DNA of 64,000 bases from JAKAQB01 sp027320105 (GTDB taxonomy: Bacteria > Actinomycetota > Acidimicrobiia > Acidimicrobiales > Palsa-688): assembly GCA_027320105.1 (NCBI GenBank), contig DAHVMA010000037.1, forward strand, positions 52,076 to 116,075. The letters run 5' to 3'. Within the stretch, counting starts at the first letter, position 1; every line of letters starts with the position of its first letter. The notes beneath the pieces are model-generated. The model did no database searches and had not been told where the DNA came from. It saw only the letters and a program-made list of their open reading frames with translations. This document shows positions 27,825-36,680 of this stretch, one piece after another. A program made the translations under genes and the position numbers.

Positions 27825-29690
27825 GTGACCGCCCTGCTCGGCCCCATCCTCCTCGCAGCGGCAGGAGGCGGCGCCGCCTCCGCCGCGGTCAGCGCCGTCC
27901 GCCGCCGTGGCCCCGACCGCCGGTTGGACCTGTTCCACCGCATGACGTGCCAGCTGCTCGAGTCGCACGACCCCCAAGAGGAGCTCGCGCTGGTGCTCGG
28001 CGAGTTGCGACGGCTGCTCAACGCCGGGGCGACCGAGGCGCTCCTCGTCGAAGGTGACGGGTGGCGACGGACGGAGCTGGTCGGCGTGCAGGCCGGGGCG
28101 CACGAGCACTGCGGGCCGGGGCGACCCTCCGAGCTGACGACGCTGCCGCCCATGCCGGCCCACCTGGATCAGCTCCCCGGGCCCGGGCATCGGTGGGCAG
28201 ACGTGCGGGACCGGCTCGGACCAGGCGTCGTCGTCGCCCCCGTGCGCTCCGACGGGGCCGTCATCGGCATGGTCGGCGCGGGCCAGCCGGTCGGGCGGAG
28301 AAGGTTCTCCCCCGCCGATCTGCGCCTGCTCGGCGCTGTGAGCAACCAGCTGGCCGCGGTGCTCGACCGCAGCAGGCTGCACCAACAGCTGCGCCACGAC
28401 GCCACCCATGACCGGCTGACGGGTCTCCTCAACCGGCTCGGCTTCTCCGAGCAGCTCGCGTGCCACTGCACGTCCGGCGCAGTCCTGCTCATGGACCTCG
28501 ACGGCTTCAAGGACGTCAACGACGCTCTCGGCCATCGGGAGGGTGACCGGCTCATCGTTGAGGCTGCCGCGAGGGTCTCCGGCGGCCTTGCACCACATGG
28601 GAGGGTGGCGCGCGTCGGCGGCGACGAGTTCGGTGTCCTGCTCCCGGAGGCCGGGCGCCAGGAAGCGGCCCGGGCCGCCGGCGCCGTCCTATCGGCGCTC
28701 CGTGAGCCATTCCGCGTCGGGGGCGTCTCCGTGGAGATCGGCGCGAGCGTCGGAGTGGCAGTCCGCGACGGAGGGGGCGACCCCGACCGCCTGCTGCTCG
28801 AGGCGGAGGTGGCCATGTACGCCGCGAAGTCCTCGCGACGTGGCTGGGAGATCTACGACCCGGAGCACCACCCAACGACCCGGGAGCGGTTGTCGATGGC
28901 CGCTGACTTGCGCCGGGCGATCGACCACGCCGAGCTCGACGTCTACTACCAGCCCAAGCTGGACCTGCGGGACGGATCCGTTCCCGGCGTCGAGGCGCTT
29001 GTCCGCTGGCGCCACCCGCGGCGGGGGTTGCTCGGCCCGGAAGCCTTCATCGCAGAGGCCGAGCAGGCGGGGCTGATCCCGGGGCTGACGTTCTTGGTGC
29101 TCGAGGCGGCGGTCGTCCAGCAACGCGCCCTCCGGCAAGGGGGATTCGACCTCGAGATGGCCGTAAACCTCTCGTTGAGATCGATGGTTGAGCCGGACTT
29201 CCCAGAGCGGGTGGCCGAGGTCCTTCGCCGCCACGGCATGCCAGCCTCGGCACTGACCCTGGAGATCACCGAGAGCAGCGTGATGACCGACCCCGCCCGC
29301 ACGATCAGCATGCTGGGCCGCTTGGCCGAGATGGGAGCGACGATCTCGGTCGACGACTTCGGCACCGGGTACGCGTCGCTGTCGCACCTGAAGCGCCTGC
29401 CAGCGGGTGAGATCAAGATCGACCGGAGCTTCGTCGCCGGCATGCTCGACGAAGCGCGCGACGCGGCGATCGTCGCCTCCACGATCGCCCTGGCCCGCAA
29501 CCTCGGGGTACGGGCGGTCGCCGAGGGGGTGGAGGACGGCGCCACCTGCGCTGCCCTCGCCGAGCTCGGTTGCGACTGCGCCCAGGGGTACTTCGTCGGC
29601 AAGCCAATGGCCGTCGACCAACTCGGGCGGTGGCTCGTCGCCGACGGCCGCGCCGTGCAGACGACCCCTGCCGATACCTTCGGCGCCTGA
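27825..29690 (+). CDS. GAF-GGDEF-EAL cyclic-di-GMP signalling protein
   Basis: From GTG 27825 the protein has 621 residues: a short hydrophobic N-terminus (about 1-25), a GAF-like sensor (about 45-185), a diguanylate cyclase domain with an intact GGDEF at 265-269, and a phosphodiesterase domain with EAL at 390-392, DDFGTGYAS and EGVED metal-site motifs. Both active sites look intact, so it could make or break c-di-GMP. The RxxD product-inhibition site upstream of GGDEF is absent. Longer starts (GTG 27696) add 43 Ala/Pro-rich residues of doubtful value. No partner gene is adjacent. Confidence 0.9.
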   Translation: MTALLGPILLAAAGGGAASAAVSAVRRRGPDRRLDLFHRMTCQLLESHDPQEELALVLGELRRLLNAGATEALLVEGDGWRRTELVGVQAGAHEHCGPGRPSELTTLPPMPAHLDQLPGPGHRWADVRDRLGPGVVVAPVRSDGAVIGMVGAGQPVGRRRFSPADLRLLGAVSNQLAAVLDRSRLHQQLRHDATHDRLTGLLNRLGFSEQLACHCTSGAVLLMDLDGFKDVNDALGHREGDRLIVEAAARVSGGLAPHGRVARVGGDEFGVLLPEAGRQEAARAAGAVLSALREPFRVGGVSVEIGASVGVAVRDGGGDPDRLLLEAEVAMYAAKSSRRGWEIYDPEHHPTTRERLSMAADLRRAIDHAELDVYYQPKLDLRDGSVPGVEALVRWRHPRRGLLGPEAFIAEAEQAGLIPGLTFLVLEAAVVQQRALRQGGFDLEMAVNLSLRSMVEPDFPERVAEVLRRHGMPASALTLEITESSVMTDPARTISMLGRLAEMGATISVDDFGTGYASLSHLKRLPAGEIKIDRSFVAGMLDEARDAAIVASTIALARNLGVRAVAEGVEDGATCAALAELGCDCAQGYFVGKPMAVDQLGRWLVADGRAVQTTPADTFGA

Positions 29691-29735
29691 CTGCCACTAT
29701 CCTAGAGGGCGCCGCGCCGAGCGCGGTTCCCTCCG

Positions 29736-31592
29736 ATGCGCGAGACCTCCCTCCCCCGGTCGCGGCGGTTGCTCCTGGCTGTATGTCTCGGCGCCGCCGT
29801 CCTCACCGTGACACCCGCCGAGCGCGCCGGGGCGGCACCCGCTGCTGCCGGCCCGACCTGGTCGGTGCTGTCGCCGCCCGCTCCGGGACCCGCCCTGCGT
29901 GGCGCATCGGCGGCGTACGACGCCGCCAACGGCACCGTCGTCGTCTTCGGTGGCCTGCAAGCCAACGGCGCCCTGTCCGACCACACCTGGGTGTGGGACG
30001 GCACGACCTGGACGATGGCGAAGCCGTCGCCCTACGACCTGTCGCCGCCGGCGCGGGTGGACGCGTCCATGGCCTACAACGCCGCTCTCAACCAGCTGAT
30101 CCTCTTCGGTGGCAAGGGCCCCGGCGGCGTGCTGCTCGACGACACCTGGGAGTGGAACGGTGAGTCCTGGGTCCAGGTCCAGGCGCCGACCACACCCGGT
30201 GCCCGGGCCGGCGCCGCCCTGGCGACCGACGCCCGTGGGCGGCTGGTGCTCTTCGGCGGCTACGGCACGAGCAACGCAGCCACCTCCGGCCCGCCACCGA
30301 CGACCATCACAACCACCACGACGGTCCCGCCGTCGAGCACCACCTCCCCGAGCACGTCATCGACAACCACGCCGGCGTCGTCGACAACGACGTCCTCCTC
30401 CACCGGTAGCCCTGCCTCGGGCCTCTCCCCGACATCGACCGCACCACCCAATCCGTCTACTACGGCTGTCGCGCCGTCACAGACAGCGCGCAGCCAGGGG
30501 GCGACGGCCGGCCAAGGGCTGCGCCACCACAGCACGGCCCCTTCGCTGCTCAACGACACTTGGGTCCTCGAGTCGACCCCGGAGGGTGACAACTGGGCGG
30601 CGGTGGACACGCCCGTGCACCCCCCGGCCAGCCTCGGCGCGTCATTCGTCAGCGAGGGTGGCCGCACGATCCTCTTCGGCGGCACGACCTCGACGCTCGC
30701 TCTCACCGCCGACACGCCCGTGCCCGGCAGCTCGCTGCTGGCAGGAACGTGGAACTGGAACGGCGGCAGCTGGCAGCTGCTGCGCCCCGGCGGCGCACCG
30801 CCGGCGCGCACCGGTGCAGTCGCCGTCGACGACACCGCTCTCGGCACCCTCGTCCTCTTCGGCGGTGACGGCCCCCGCGGACCACTGAACGACGTTTGGG
30901 CGCTGACCGGGACACACTGGCGGCGCCTGGCCACCTCGCCACCCCCCGCCGCCCGGTTCGGGGCCGTCGGTGTGTACGACGCCGCCAGCCGGCAACTGGT
31001 CCTCCTCGGGGGCGCCGGACCAACCGGCCGGCCGATCGGCGGAACGGTCGTCCTCACGGCCACCCCACCGCTCAGCATCCCCTCTGGCACCTCTGGCACC
31101 GGCGTCCCAGCGCGCTACGGCGGCCGCGGCAACACCGGGCCGGGCTCGACCACCGCGGCGGACGGATCGCCGCCGGTGTCCGTTGCCCCGGTCAACGTCG
31201 CGCCGCAGGTCCACCCCGGCGACGTCATCACGTTGTCCGGTAACGGCTTCGCTCCACGGGCCCGCATCCGGATCAGGTTCGGCCCCGACCACCGGCTCGT
31301 GGCCGTCACCACCGCGAACGGGAGCGGGGCCTTCCGGGTCGAGGTGACCGTGCCCGACATGGGCAGCATCGGGCCAAATGACTTCGAAGCCATCGGCGCC
31401 GGCCCACACGGGCCGATCCATCTCGTCACACCCGTCCGCGTCGCCGCCTTCATCACCTCGACCGGGCCATCCCCCGCCACCAGCCTCGGTCTCGTGGTCA
31501 TCGCCCTGGCTGTGCCCGCCTTGACGCTCCTGATGATGAGCGCCACGCGCCGGAGGCGTCAGCGGGCGGGTCCCGCCGTCCCCCGGCCCTGA
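29736..31592 (+). CDS. Secreted kelch-repeat protein with Ser/Thr linker and C-terminal membrane anchor
   Basis: The 618-residue protein has a signal peptide (about 1-33, ending AGA-AP). Five or six kelch motifs of the form (L/V)xxFGG...(D/N)xxWxW follow, interrupted by a Thr/Ser/Pro-rich linker (about 188-265) that is likely extended and possibly glycosylated. An Ig/IPT-like domain (about 475-560; HPGDVITLSGNGFAP) precedes a C-terminal hydrophobic helix and an RRRRQR stop-transfer end. This suggests a cell-surface beta-propeller for binding carbohydrate or protein; no catalytic residues are recognised. A TATCCT -10-like box is at 29698-29703, giving a leader of about 26 bases. Confidence 0.75.
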   Translation: MRETSLPRSRRLLLAVCLGAAVLTVTPAERAGAAPAAAGPTWSVLSPPAPGPALRGASAAYDAANGTVVVFGGLQANGALSDHTWVWDGTTWTMAKPSPYDLSPPARVDASMAYNAALNQLILFGGKGPGGVLLDDTWEWNGESWVQVQAPTTPGARAGAALATDARGRLVLFGGYGTSNAATSGPPPTTITTTTTVPPSSTTSPSTSSTTTPASSTTTSSSTGSPASGLSPTSTAPPNPSTTAVAPSQTARSQGATAGQGLRHHSTAPSLLNDTWVLESTPEGDNWAAVDTPVHPPASLGASFVSEGGRTILFGGTTSTLALTADTPVPGSSLLAGTWNWNGGSWQLLRPGGAPPARTGAVAVDDTALGTLVLFGGDGPRGPLNDVWALTGTHWRRLATSPPPAARFGAVGVYDAASRQLVLLGGAGPTGRPIGGTVVLTATPPLSIPSGTSGTGVPARYGGRGNTGPGSTTAADGSPPVSVAPVNVAPQVHPGDVITLSGNGFAPRARIRIRFGPDHRLVAVTTANGSGAFRVEVTVPDMGSIGPNDFEAIGAGPHGPIHLVTPVRVAAFITSTGPSPATSLGLVVIALAVPALTLLMMSATRRRRQRAGPAVPRP

Positions 31593-31618
31593 TCCTGCGA
31601 CCCTGGTCCTGCGTCCCA

Positions 31619-31636
31619 GTCGCCACGAAAGGCGAC
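31619..31636 (+). terminator. Hairpin downstream of the kelch gene
   Basis: GTCGCC-acgaaa-GGCGAC is a 6-bp perfect stem with a 6-base loop, 27 bases after the kelch stop. No T run follows, so this is a weak terminator candidate only. Confidence 0.35.
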
Positions 31637-31688
31637 CCATCGCCTCTCGGTCCCGACGCCACGCAGGGTTCACCCCCTGAGCGCCGTC

Positions 31689-32894
31689 GTGCGCAAGAAT
31701 CGGGGCATGCGACCGGCGCACCCGGTGGACGATGCGGCGACCACTGTCGCCCGGCTGTTCATCCGCTGGACACGAGCGGTCTTGCGCTGGCTCGGCGGCC
31801 GACGACGCCCGGGCCGAGGGGAGCAGGCGCCGGCCCTGCCGGCAGCCGCGGCGCCAGCCGCGGCGCGTGCCATCGGTCCCGGCCAAACCTTCCAGCTGCC
31901 CGCGCACGTTTCCTTCCTGACGTCGTCGGCGGCGACCAACGGGTGCAGCCCCCGGCCCACCCACCACACCCCTGCCGAAGGCACCGGGGCCAGCAGTCAC
32001 GATCCCGCGCCGGCCGTCGGGCGTGGGGCACCGGCACTTCCCTTCGAGGCCGTCCCCTGCGCCGACGCCTTCCCCTGGCCGCTGCTGGCCGGGTCGGCGG
32101 CGGCGGCGGAGCCCGATGCCAGCGCCGGCGCGCCACCAGCGGCCGCTGTCGGTCCTGCCACCGTGTGGGCGGCGGCGCTCATGCACCCCTCTGACCCGCT
32201 GCTGGCCCCAGCACCGCCACCAGCGTGGACGGTGAGCGTCGTCCTCGTCAACGAGGGCGCAACCATCCCGGACGGCGCGGTCGGCTCCGTGCTGCGGCAG
32301 TCGTACCCTGCCTGGGAACTGCTCCTCGTCGCCACCGTCGACGGGCCGCCGCCGTCCGTGGCGATGGGAGACCCCCGCGTCCGCCTGCTCCTGGCGCCGG
32401 GCGCCGACGCCCCGACGGCGCGGGCGCTCGCGCTGGCCGCGGCGAGCGGCATGTTCGTCGCCTATCTGGGCGCAGCCGAACGGATGGCCCCGTGCTGGCT
32501 GGCGTCCGTCGTGGCGACGCTTGCGGACCTGCCGGCGGCCGATGTGGTCGTGGGTGAGCGCATCGCGTTTGCCGGAGACCTCGACGTCGCGTTGGACCTC
32601 CCGCCGGCCGCCCAGGCGGGTCTCGCCCAGCGCTGCATCGACGATGTGGCGAGCCTCAGCGCCGTGGCCCACCGGCGCAACGCACTCGGGGCGTGGCTAC
32701 CGACCGACGATCCCTCCTCCCAGCTCGCGGTCCTCACGAGCGCGCAGGCACACCGGCGGATATGCGTCGCTGCCGTCGTCGAGCCGTTGGTCGACCTCCG
32801 GCCCTCCCGGCACCCTCACGACGTGGAGCAGGCGAGCTCCGACGGGAACCTCCGGCGGGGAGAGGGCATCCCCGTCCCGACCCATCCCGCCTGA
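31689..32894 (+). CDS. Divergent glycosyltransferase family 2-like protein
   Basis: About 401 residues from GTG 31689 (or 395 from ATG 31707). The first 175 residues are Ala/Pro/Arg-rich with no recognised domain. From about 180 the sequence resembles the start of a GT-A fold: WTVSVVLVNEGA, then SVLRQSYPAWELLLV and ARALALAAASGMFVAYLG. The last part falls where the DXD metal motif should be, but YLGAAERM has no acidic pair, so activity is doubtful. It ends 5 bp before the MpaB-family gene. No sugar-nucleotide genes are nearby. Confidence 0.5.
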   Translation: MRKNRGMRPAHPVDDAATTVARLFIRWTRAVLRWLGGRRRPGRGEQAPALPAAAAPAAARAIGPGQTFQLPAHVSFLTSSAATNGCSPRPTHHTPAEGTGASSHDPAPAVGRGAPALPFEAVPCADAFPWPLLAGSAAAAEPDASAGAPPAAAVGPATVWAAALMHPSDPLLAPAPPPAWTVSVVLVNEGATIPDGAVGSVLRQSYPAWELLLVATVDGPPPSVAMGDPRVRLLLAPGADAPTARALALAAASGMFVAYLGAAERMAPCWLASVVATLADLPAADVVVGERIAFAGDLDVALDLPPAAQAGLAQRCIDDVASLSAVAHRRNALGAWLPTDDPSSQLAVLTSAQAHRRICVAAVVEPLVDLRPSRHPHDVEQASSDGNLRRGEGIPVPTHPA

Positions 32895-32899
32895 CGGCC

Positions 32900-33736
32900 G
32901 TGGCCGACCGACCCGGGCCCGGGTCACTGACGTGGCGGCTCATGGGTGACATCCGGGGGCTGTTGCTGGCCCCGGCCACCCTCGTCCTGCAGGTCGCTCA
33001 CCCCACCGTCGGTGTGGCCGTTGACCAGCACTCCGACTTCGTGGCCCACCCCTGGCGCCGCCTGCTGCGGACGATGCACTCGTCGATCCGCTTCACCTAC
33101 GGCGCCGGCCCGGTCGCCGAGGCCGAGGCTGCCAGGCTGCGGCGGGTGCACGAGGGCATCCGGGGCTTCGATTCGCAGGGGTCGCCGTACTCGGCCTTCG
33201 ACCCGGAGGCGACCGCGTGGGTGCATCTCACCCTGGGCCGGTTCGGCGTCGAGATCCAGCAGGTCTTTGCCACCCCGCTGCCGCGGCCCGAGCTCGACGC
33301 CTTCCTCGCCGAGTGGCGCCAGGTCGGAGGGCTCCTCGGGGTCGATGACGACCTCTTGCCACGCGACTGGGGCGCCTTCGGTGAGTACTTCGACGACATG
33401 GTCGACAACACCCTCCAAGACAACGCGGCGGTGCGCGACGTCCTCCGCTCGGTCGCCCGCCCGATAGCACCGTCGCGCCTCGTCCCAGCGGCGGCGTGGC
33501 GGCCGGTCGCCCAGCGCGCCGGGGACCTCACGACGCTGTTCACGGTGGGAACGCTGCCGGCGGTGCTACGCCACCGCCTCGGTCTGGCTTGGTCACCCGA
33601 CGACGAAGCCCGGCTGCGCCGGAGGTCTGCCATGATCGGCAGCGCCGTCACGAGGTTGCCCCCGCCCCTGCGCTACTACCCGCAGATCGCTCCCCACGCC
33701 GCTGCGGCGTGGTGGCGGCAGCGGGACCGGGGCTGA
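32900..33736 (+). CDS. MpaB-family (DUF2236) oxygenase
   Basis: From GTG 32900 the product is 278 residues and matches the MpaB/latex-clearing-protein-like family (PF09995), heme-b proteins that cleave or oxygenate unsaturated substrates. The family block QVAHPTVGVAVDQHSDF with conserved His, followed by RRLLRTMHSSIRFTYG, is visible near residues 30-70. No signal peptide is seen, so it is probably cytoplasmic. The start lies 5 bp after the GT-like gene. The substrate cannot be inferred here. Confidence 0.82.
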   Translation: MADRPGPGSLTWRLMGDIRGLLLAPATLVLQVAHPTVGVAVDQHSDFVAHPWRRLLRTMHSSIRFTYGAGPVAEAEAARLRRVHEGIRGFDSQGSPYSAFDPEATAWVHLTLGRFGVEIQQVFATPLPRPELDAFLAEWRQVGGLLGVDDDLLPRDWGAFGEYFDDMVDNTLQDNAAVRDVLRSVARPIAPSRLVPAAAWRPVAQRAGDLTTLFTVGTLPAVLRHRLGLAWSPDDEARLRRRSAMIGSAVTRLPPPLRYYPQIAPHAAAAWWRQRDRG

Positions 33737-33754
33737 ATCCCGACCCGCTCGGCC

Positions 33755-33988
33755 TCACTCCTTGCCGCCGACCTCCTCCGCAAGCCGCCTCACCGCCACC
33801 AGGCCATCGGATGGCGCGACCCCTGCTCTGGCGACCAGCCAGCACGACACTGGCGCGGCGATTCGCTCCGAGGCATGGGCGGCCACACCGGCGAGGCCGA
33901 GGAGTGCGTCGAGCTCGGCGCCGTCGGGCGGCGGGGTCCCCAACTCGGCGGCAAGGCGGACGATCCAGTCGGCTGCGGCGAGGGCCAT
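33755..33988 (-). CDS. Small DUF6457-like protein
   Basis: A 77-residue protein starting MALAAADWIVRLAAELG, followed by a compact helical domain with the LLGLAGVAAHASER segment. It resembles the DUF6457 domain often found beside or fused to molybdenum-cofactor proteins; function is unknown and no moa/mob gene is in the window. The ATG at 33988 is preceded at 8 bases by TACGCT (minus strand, 33997-34002), so the transcript may be leaderless. It is divergent from the bluB-cobT gene. Confidence 0.65.
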   Translation of the reverse strand: MALAAADWIVRLAAELGTPPPDGAELDALLGLAGVAAHASERIAAPVSCWLVARAGVAPSDGLVAVRRLAEEVGGKE

Positions 33989-33999
33989 GGGCGCCGAGC

Positions 34000-34011
34000 G
34001 TACCCAGGTAC
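34000..34011. repeat. 12-bp palindrome in the DUF6457/bluB-cobT gap
   Basis: GTACC-CA-GGTAC is a 5-2-5 perfect inverted repeat overlapping the predicted -10 box of the minus-strand DUF6457-like gene. It could bind a dimeric regulator; a chance palindrome cannot be excluded. Confidence 0.3.
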
Positions 34012-34107
34012 CGGGCTGGCCGGCTCGACGACAACCAGCGCTGGAACAGGCGCCGTCACTGGCGAGGTATGCCTGATGCAGCATCCGTCGGCCATCTCGA
34101 TCTCTCC

Positions 34108-34113
34108 TAACCT
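34108..34113 (+). promoter_or_regulatory. Predicted -10 box for a leaderless bluB-cobT transcript
   Basis: TAACCT fits TANNNT and ends 7 bases before ATG 34121, placing the transcription start at the initiation codon. It favours ATG 34121 over the in-frame ATG at 34076 and leaves no room for a riboswitch leader. Confidence 0.45.
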
Positions 34114-34120
34114 CACGCGC

Positions 34121-35851
34121 ATGGACCACGCCTGGCCGCGCCCCGTTCCGCTCGTCGGCGATGCGACGTCGGCGGCCCAGCGTGCCGCCGATCCAGCGGG
34201 ATGGGCCTTCGACCGAGCGACGGTGATGGCGCTACACGCAGTCGTCGCGGCGAGGCGGGACGTCCGCCGCTTCCGGCCCGACGAGGTGCCGCCGGAGATG
34301 GTGGAGCAGGTGCTCATGGCGGGCCATCAGGCCCCGTCCGTCGGGCACTCCCAACCCTGGCGATTTGTCGTCGTGCGGGATCAGAGAACGCGCGACCACG
34401 CAGCGCTCATGGCCGACCGTGAGCGGCTTCGACAGGCCGAGATGCTCACCGAAGAGCGAAGGTCGCGACTACTCGACCTGCAGCTCGAAGGCATCAGGGA
34501 GGCTCCGGTCGGGGTGGTCGTCGCCTGTGACCGGCGGGTGCCGGCCGCAGGCGTGCTCGGACGGGCCAGCTTTGGCGATGCTGACATGTGGAGCTGCGCC
34601 TGCGCCGTCGAGAACATGTGGTTGGCGGCGCGGGCAGTCGGGCTCGGCCTCGGCTGGGTGACGCTGTTCCAACCCGAGGAGCTGGCGGGGCTGCTGGGCC
34701 TGCCGCAAGGGATCGAGACGCTGGGTTGGCTCTGCATCGGGTGGCCGGACGAGCGGCCCCCAAGCCCCGGATTGGAGCGGCACGGCTGGTCGGAGCGCAT
34801 GCCGCTCGACGACGTCATCGTGGAGGAGCGTTGGCCGTCCGCTGACGAGCCGGCGGCTCCTGTGTCGCACCTGGCCGGTCCCGAGCCTGCGTCGGTCGTC
34901 GCCGGGCGCGACGAGGGTGACCATCGGCTGACCGTTCCCGGCTCCCTCGGGGTGCTCGACCTCGTCGTGAACCGGGTCCTGGCGCTTCGACCGGAACCGC
35001 CGACATCGGGAACGCTCGTCGTCGCGGCCGGCGACCATCCGGTGACGAGGCATGGGGTGTCTGCCTTCTCCCCTTCGATCACAGGCGATGTGCTGGCGGC
35101 CACCCGAGCCGGCGTGTCGCTTGGGGCGGTGACGGCACGCGAGGCCGGTCTGGCCGTCGAAGCGGTGCACGCCATCGCCACCCGTCAGACCGGCGACATG
35201 GTCGCCGCTGACGCACTTGATCCCGTCGACGTCGAGGTCCTCTTCCGCTCGGGAGAGGAGATCGGGCGACGGCTCGGCGAGGACGGGCTTGTCTGCCTCG
35301 GGGAGGTCGGCATCGGCAACACGACGGTGGCGGCCGCCCTGGCCTGCGCCTTGCTGGGGATGGACGTGGACGAAGCCGTCGGTCTGGGTGCGGCGGCAGA
35401 CTCCGCCATGGTGCGGCGGAAGCGGGATGTCGTAGCTGCCGCGCTGGAGCGGTCTCGCTCCACTCACGGGAAGCGGCTCTGCCAACCGGAGGTGGCCCTC
35501 GCCGCGGTCGGTGGTCCCGAGATCGCGCTCCTCGCCGGGCTGACCGTGGCCGCTGCCGGAGCTCGTGCACCCGTGGTCCTCGACGGCTTGGTCACGTCTC
35601 TCGCTGCGCTGGTTGCCGTGCGCATCACACCTGCGGTCCAGAGCGCCTTGGTGGCGGGCCAGCGCAGCCGAGAGGTTGCCCACCGTCGGGTGCTGGCGGA
35701 GCTCGGCCTCGAACCGCTGCTGCAGCTCCGGCTGCGCGCTGGGGAGGGCGTGGGCGCTTGCCTCGCCGCACAGATGGTGTTGACAGCCGTACGCTCGCGG
35801 CAGGGGACGGCCACGGTCGAGGAGCAGGGCGCTCAGACCAACCCTCCCTGA
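34121..35851 (+). CDS. bluB-cobT: BluB-CobT fusion: DMB synthase plus DMB phosphoribosyltransferase
   Basis: A 576-residue two-domain protein. Residues about 30-235 are BluB (flavin-destructase/nitroreductase fold; ARRDVRRFRPDEVP, APSVGHSQPWRF, GLGLGWVTLF), which makes 5,6-dimethylbenzimidazole from FMNH2 and O2. Residues about 265-565 are CobT (PGSLGVLD, VAAGDHPVTRHGVSAF, LGEVGIGNTT, catalytic Glu 542 in GEGVGA), which joins DMB to nicotinate mononucleotide to form alpha-ribazole phosphate. The fusion would channel DMB. The CobT part is about 40 residues shorter than stand-alone CobT. Monocistronic; its 3' end converges on cobF. Confidence 0.93.
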   Translation: MDHAWPRPVPLVGDATSAAQRAADPAGWAFDRATVMALHAVVAARRDVRRFRPDEVPPEMVEQVLMAGHQAPSVGHSQPWRFVVVRDQRTRDHAALMADRERLRQAEMLTEERRSRLLDLQLEGIREAPVGVVVACDRRVPAAGVLGRASFGDADMWSCACAVENMWLAARAVGLGLGWVTLFQPEELAGLLGLPQGIETLGWLCIGWPDERPPSPGLERHGWSERMPLDDVIVEERWPSADEPAAPVSHLAGPEPASVVAGRDEGDHRLTVPGSLGVLDLVVNRVLALRPEPPTSGTLVVAAGDHPVTRHGVSAFSPSITGDVLAATRAGVSLGAVTAREAGLAVEAVHAIATRQTGDMVAADALDPVDVEVLFRSGEEIGRRLGEDGLVCLGEVGIGNTTVAAALACALLGMDVDEAVGLGAAADSAMVRRKRDVVAAALERSRSTHGKRLCQPEVALAAVGGPEIALLAGLTVAAAGARAPVVLDGLVTSLAALVAVRITPAVQSALVAGQRSREVAHRRVLAELGLEPLLQLRLRAGEGVGACLAAQMVLTAVRSRQGTATVEEQGAQTNPP

Positions 35852-35891
35852 GCGCTCGAAAGGCCCTGGGTGCGGATCGCGCCGCCACGAT

Positions 35892-35924
35892 CTCTCGGCC
35901 GACGGCGGCCAGCCCACCCGAGAG
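35892..35924. terminator. Inverted repeat between convergent cobT and cobF ends
   Basis: CTCTCGG (35892-35898) and CCGAGAG (35918-35924) pair perfectly, enclosing a smaller GCCG/CGGC stem. The structure ends exactly at the cobF stop and lies 41 bases past the bluB-cobT stop, a good place for a bidirectional terminator. It lacks T runs. Confidence 0.4.
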
Positions 35925-36680
35925 TCAGACGTCCCGACGGAGCAGGTAGGTGTCCATCGCCCATCCCCGGCGGGACCGGATCTCGGCCCGCCGGGCCAGG
36001 ATTGCGTCCGCCACCTCGCCCAGCTCGCCCGACACGATCGCCTGGTCGGGGCCGCCCAGATCCACACCCCAGTAGATGTGCACGCCGTCAGGGTCGACGT
36101 ACTGGAACGAGCAGCGGCCGTCGAGCATGACGACCACGTCGTGGCAGCCGGAAGGGAACCCCTCCTCGGCCAGCCGCCGGCCGGTCGTTACCTGAAGTGG
36201 CCGCCCGACCCGGGTGAGCGAGATTCGGTGCGCGGCGGCCAGCATCTGGATACTGCTGATCCCCGGAATCACCTCCACCTCGAGGCGTCCCGTTGCCCGG
36301 CCGGTGTCCAACACCCGCAGGGTGCTGTCGTAGAAGGCGGGATCGCCCCACGCCAGGATCCCCGCCGTCTGGCCGGGTTCCAGGTGGGCGTCCATGGCGT
36401 CGAGCAGGACGCTGCTGCGGCCGGCCGTCCAGTCCTTCACTGCCTTGGTGTAGTCCGTCGTCGAGCGGTCGCGGGACGGGTCGGGAACGGTGACGACGCG
36501 GTAGTCGCCGCCACTCATGACCGCCTTGCACAGGTCTCTGCGCAATTCTGCCAGCTCATCGGCTGCAGACCCCTTCTCGAGAACGAAGAAAACGTCGACG
36601 CTCCGCAACGCGTCCACCGCTTCTGTCGTGAGGTGACGGGGGTTCCCCATGCCCACGCCGATCACCTTGACCGTCCTCAT
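35925..36680 (-). CDS. cobF: Precorrin-6A synthase (deacetylating)
   Basis: SAM-dependent C1 methylation of precorrin-5 with release of acetate, a step found only in the aerobic pathway. The 251-residue protein starts MRTVKVIGVGMGNPRHLT and has the CobF-specific LAWGDPAFYDSTLRVLD and EVIPGISSIQMLAAAHRI segments of the tetrapyrrole methylase fold. The ATG at 36680 overlaps the cobE stop (ATGA). It is the last gene of the minus-strand cobO-cobF unit. Confidence 0.95.
   Translation of the reverse strand: MRTVKVIGVGMGNPRHLTTEAVDALRSVDVFFVLEKGSAADELAELRRDLCKAVMSGGDYRVVTVPDPSRDRSTTDYTKAVKDWTAGRSSVLLDAMDAHLEPGQTAGILAWGDPAFYDSTLRVLDTGRATGRLEVEVIPGISSIQMLAAAHRISLTRVGRPLQVTTGRRLAEEGFPSGCHDVVVMLDGRCSFQYVDPDGVHIYWGVDLGGPDQAIVSGELGEVADAILARRAEIRSRRGWAMDTYLLRRDV

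Noticed and set aside
30642..32672. Open frame of 676 codons on the minus strand opposite the kelch and GT-like genes
   Set aside because: Gly/Arg/Asp-rich, no start site features, antisense to a protein with a clear signal peptide and repeats.
34469..36067. Open frame of 532 codons on the minus strand opposite bluB-cobT
   Set aside because: Antisense to an unambiguous fusion of two conserved enzymes and crosses the terminator-like repeat before cobF.
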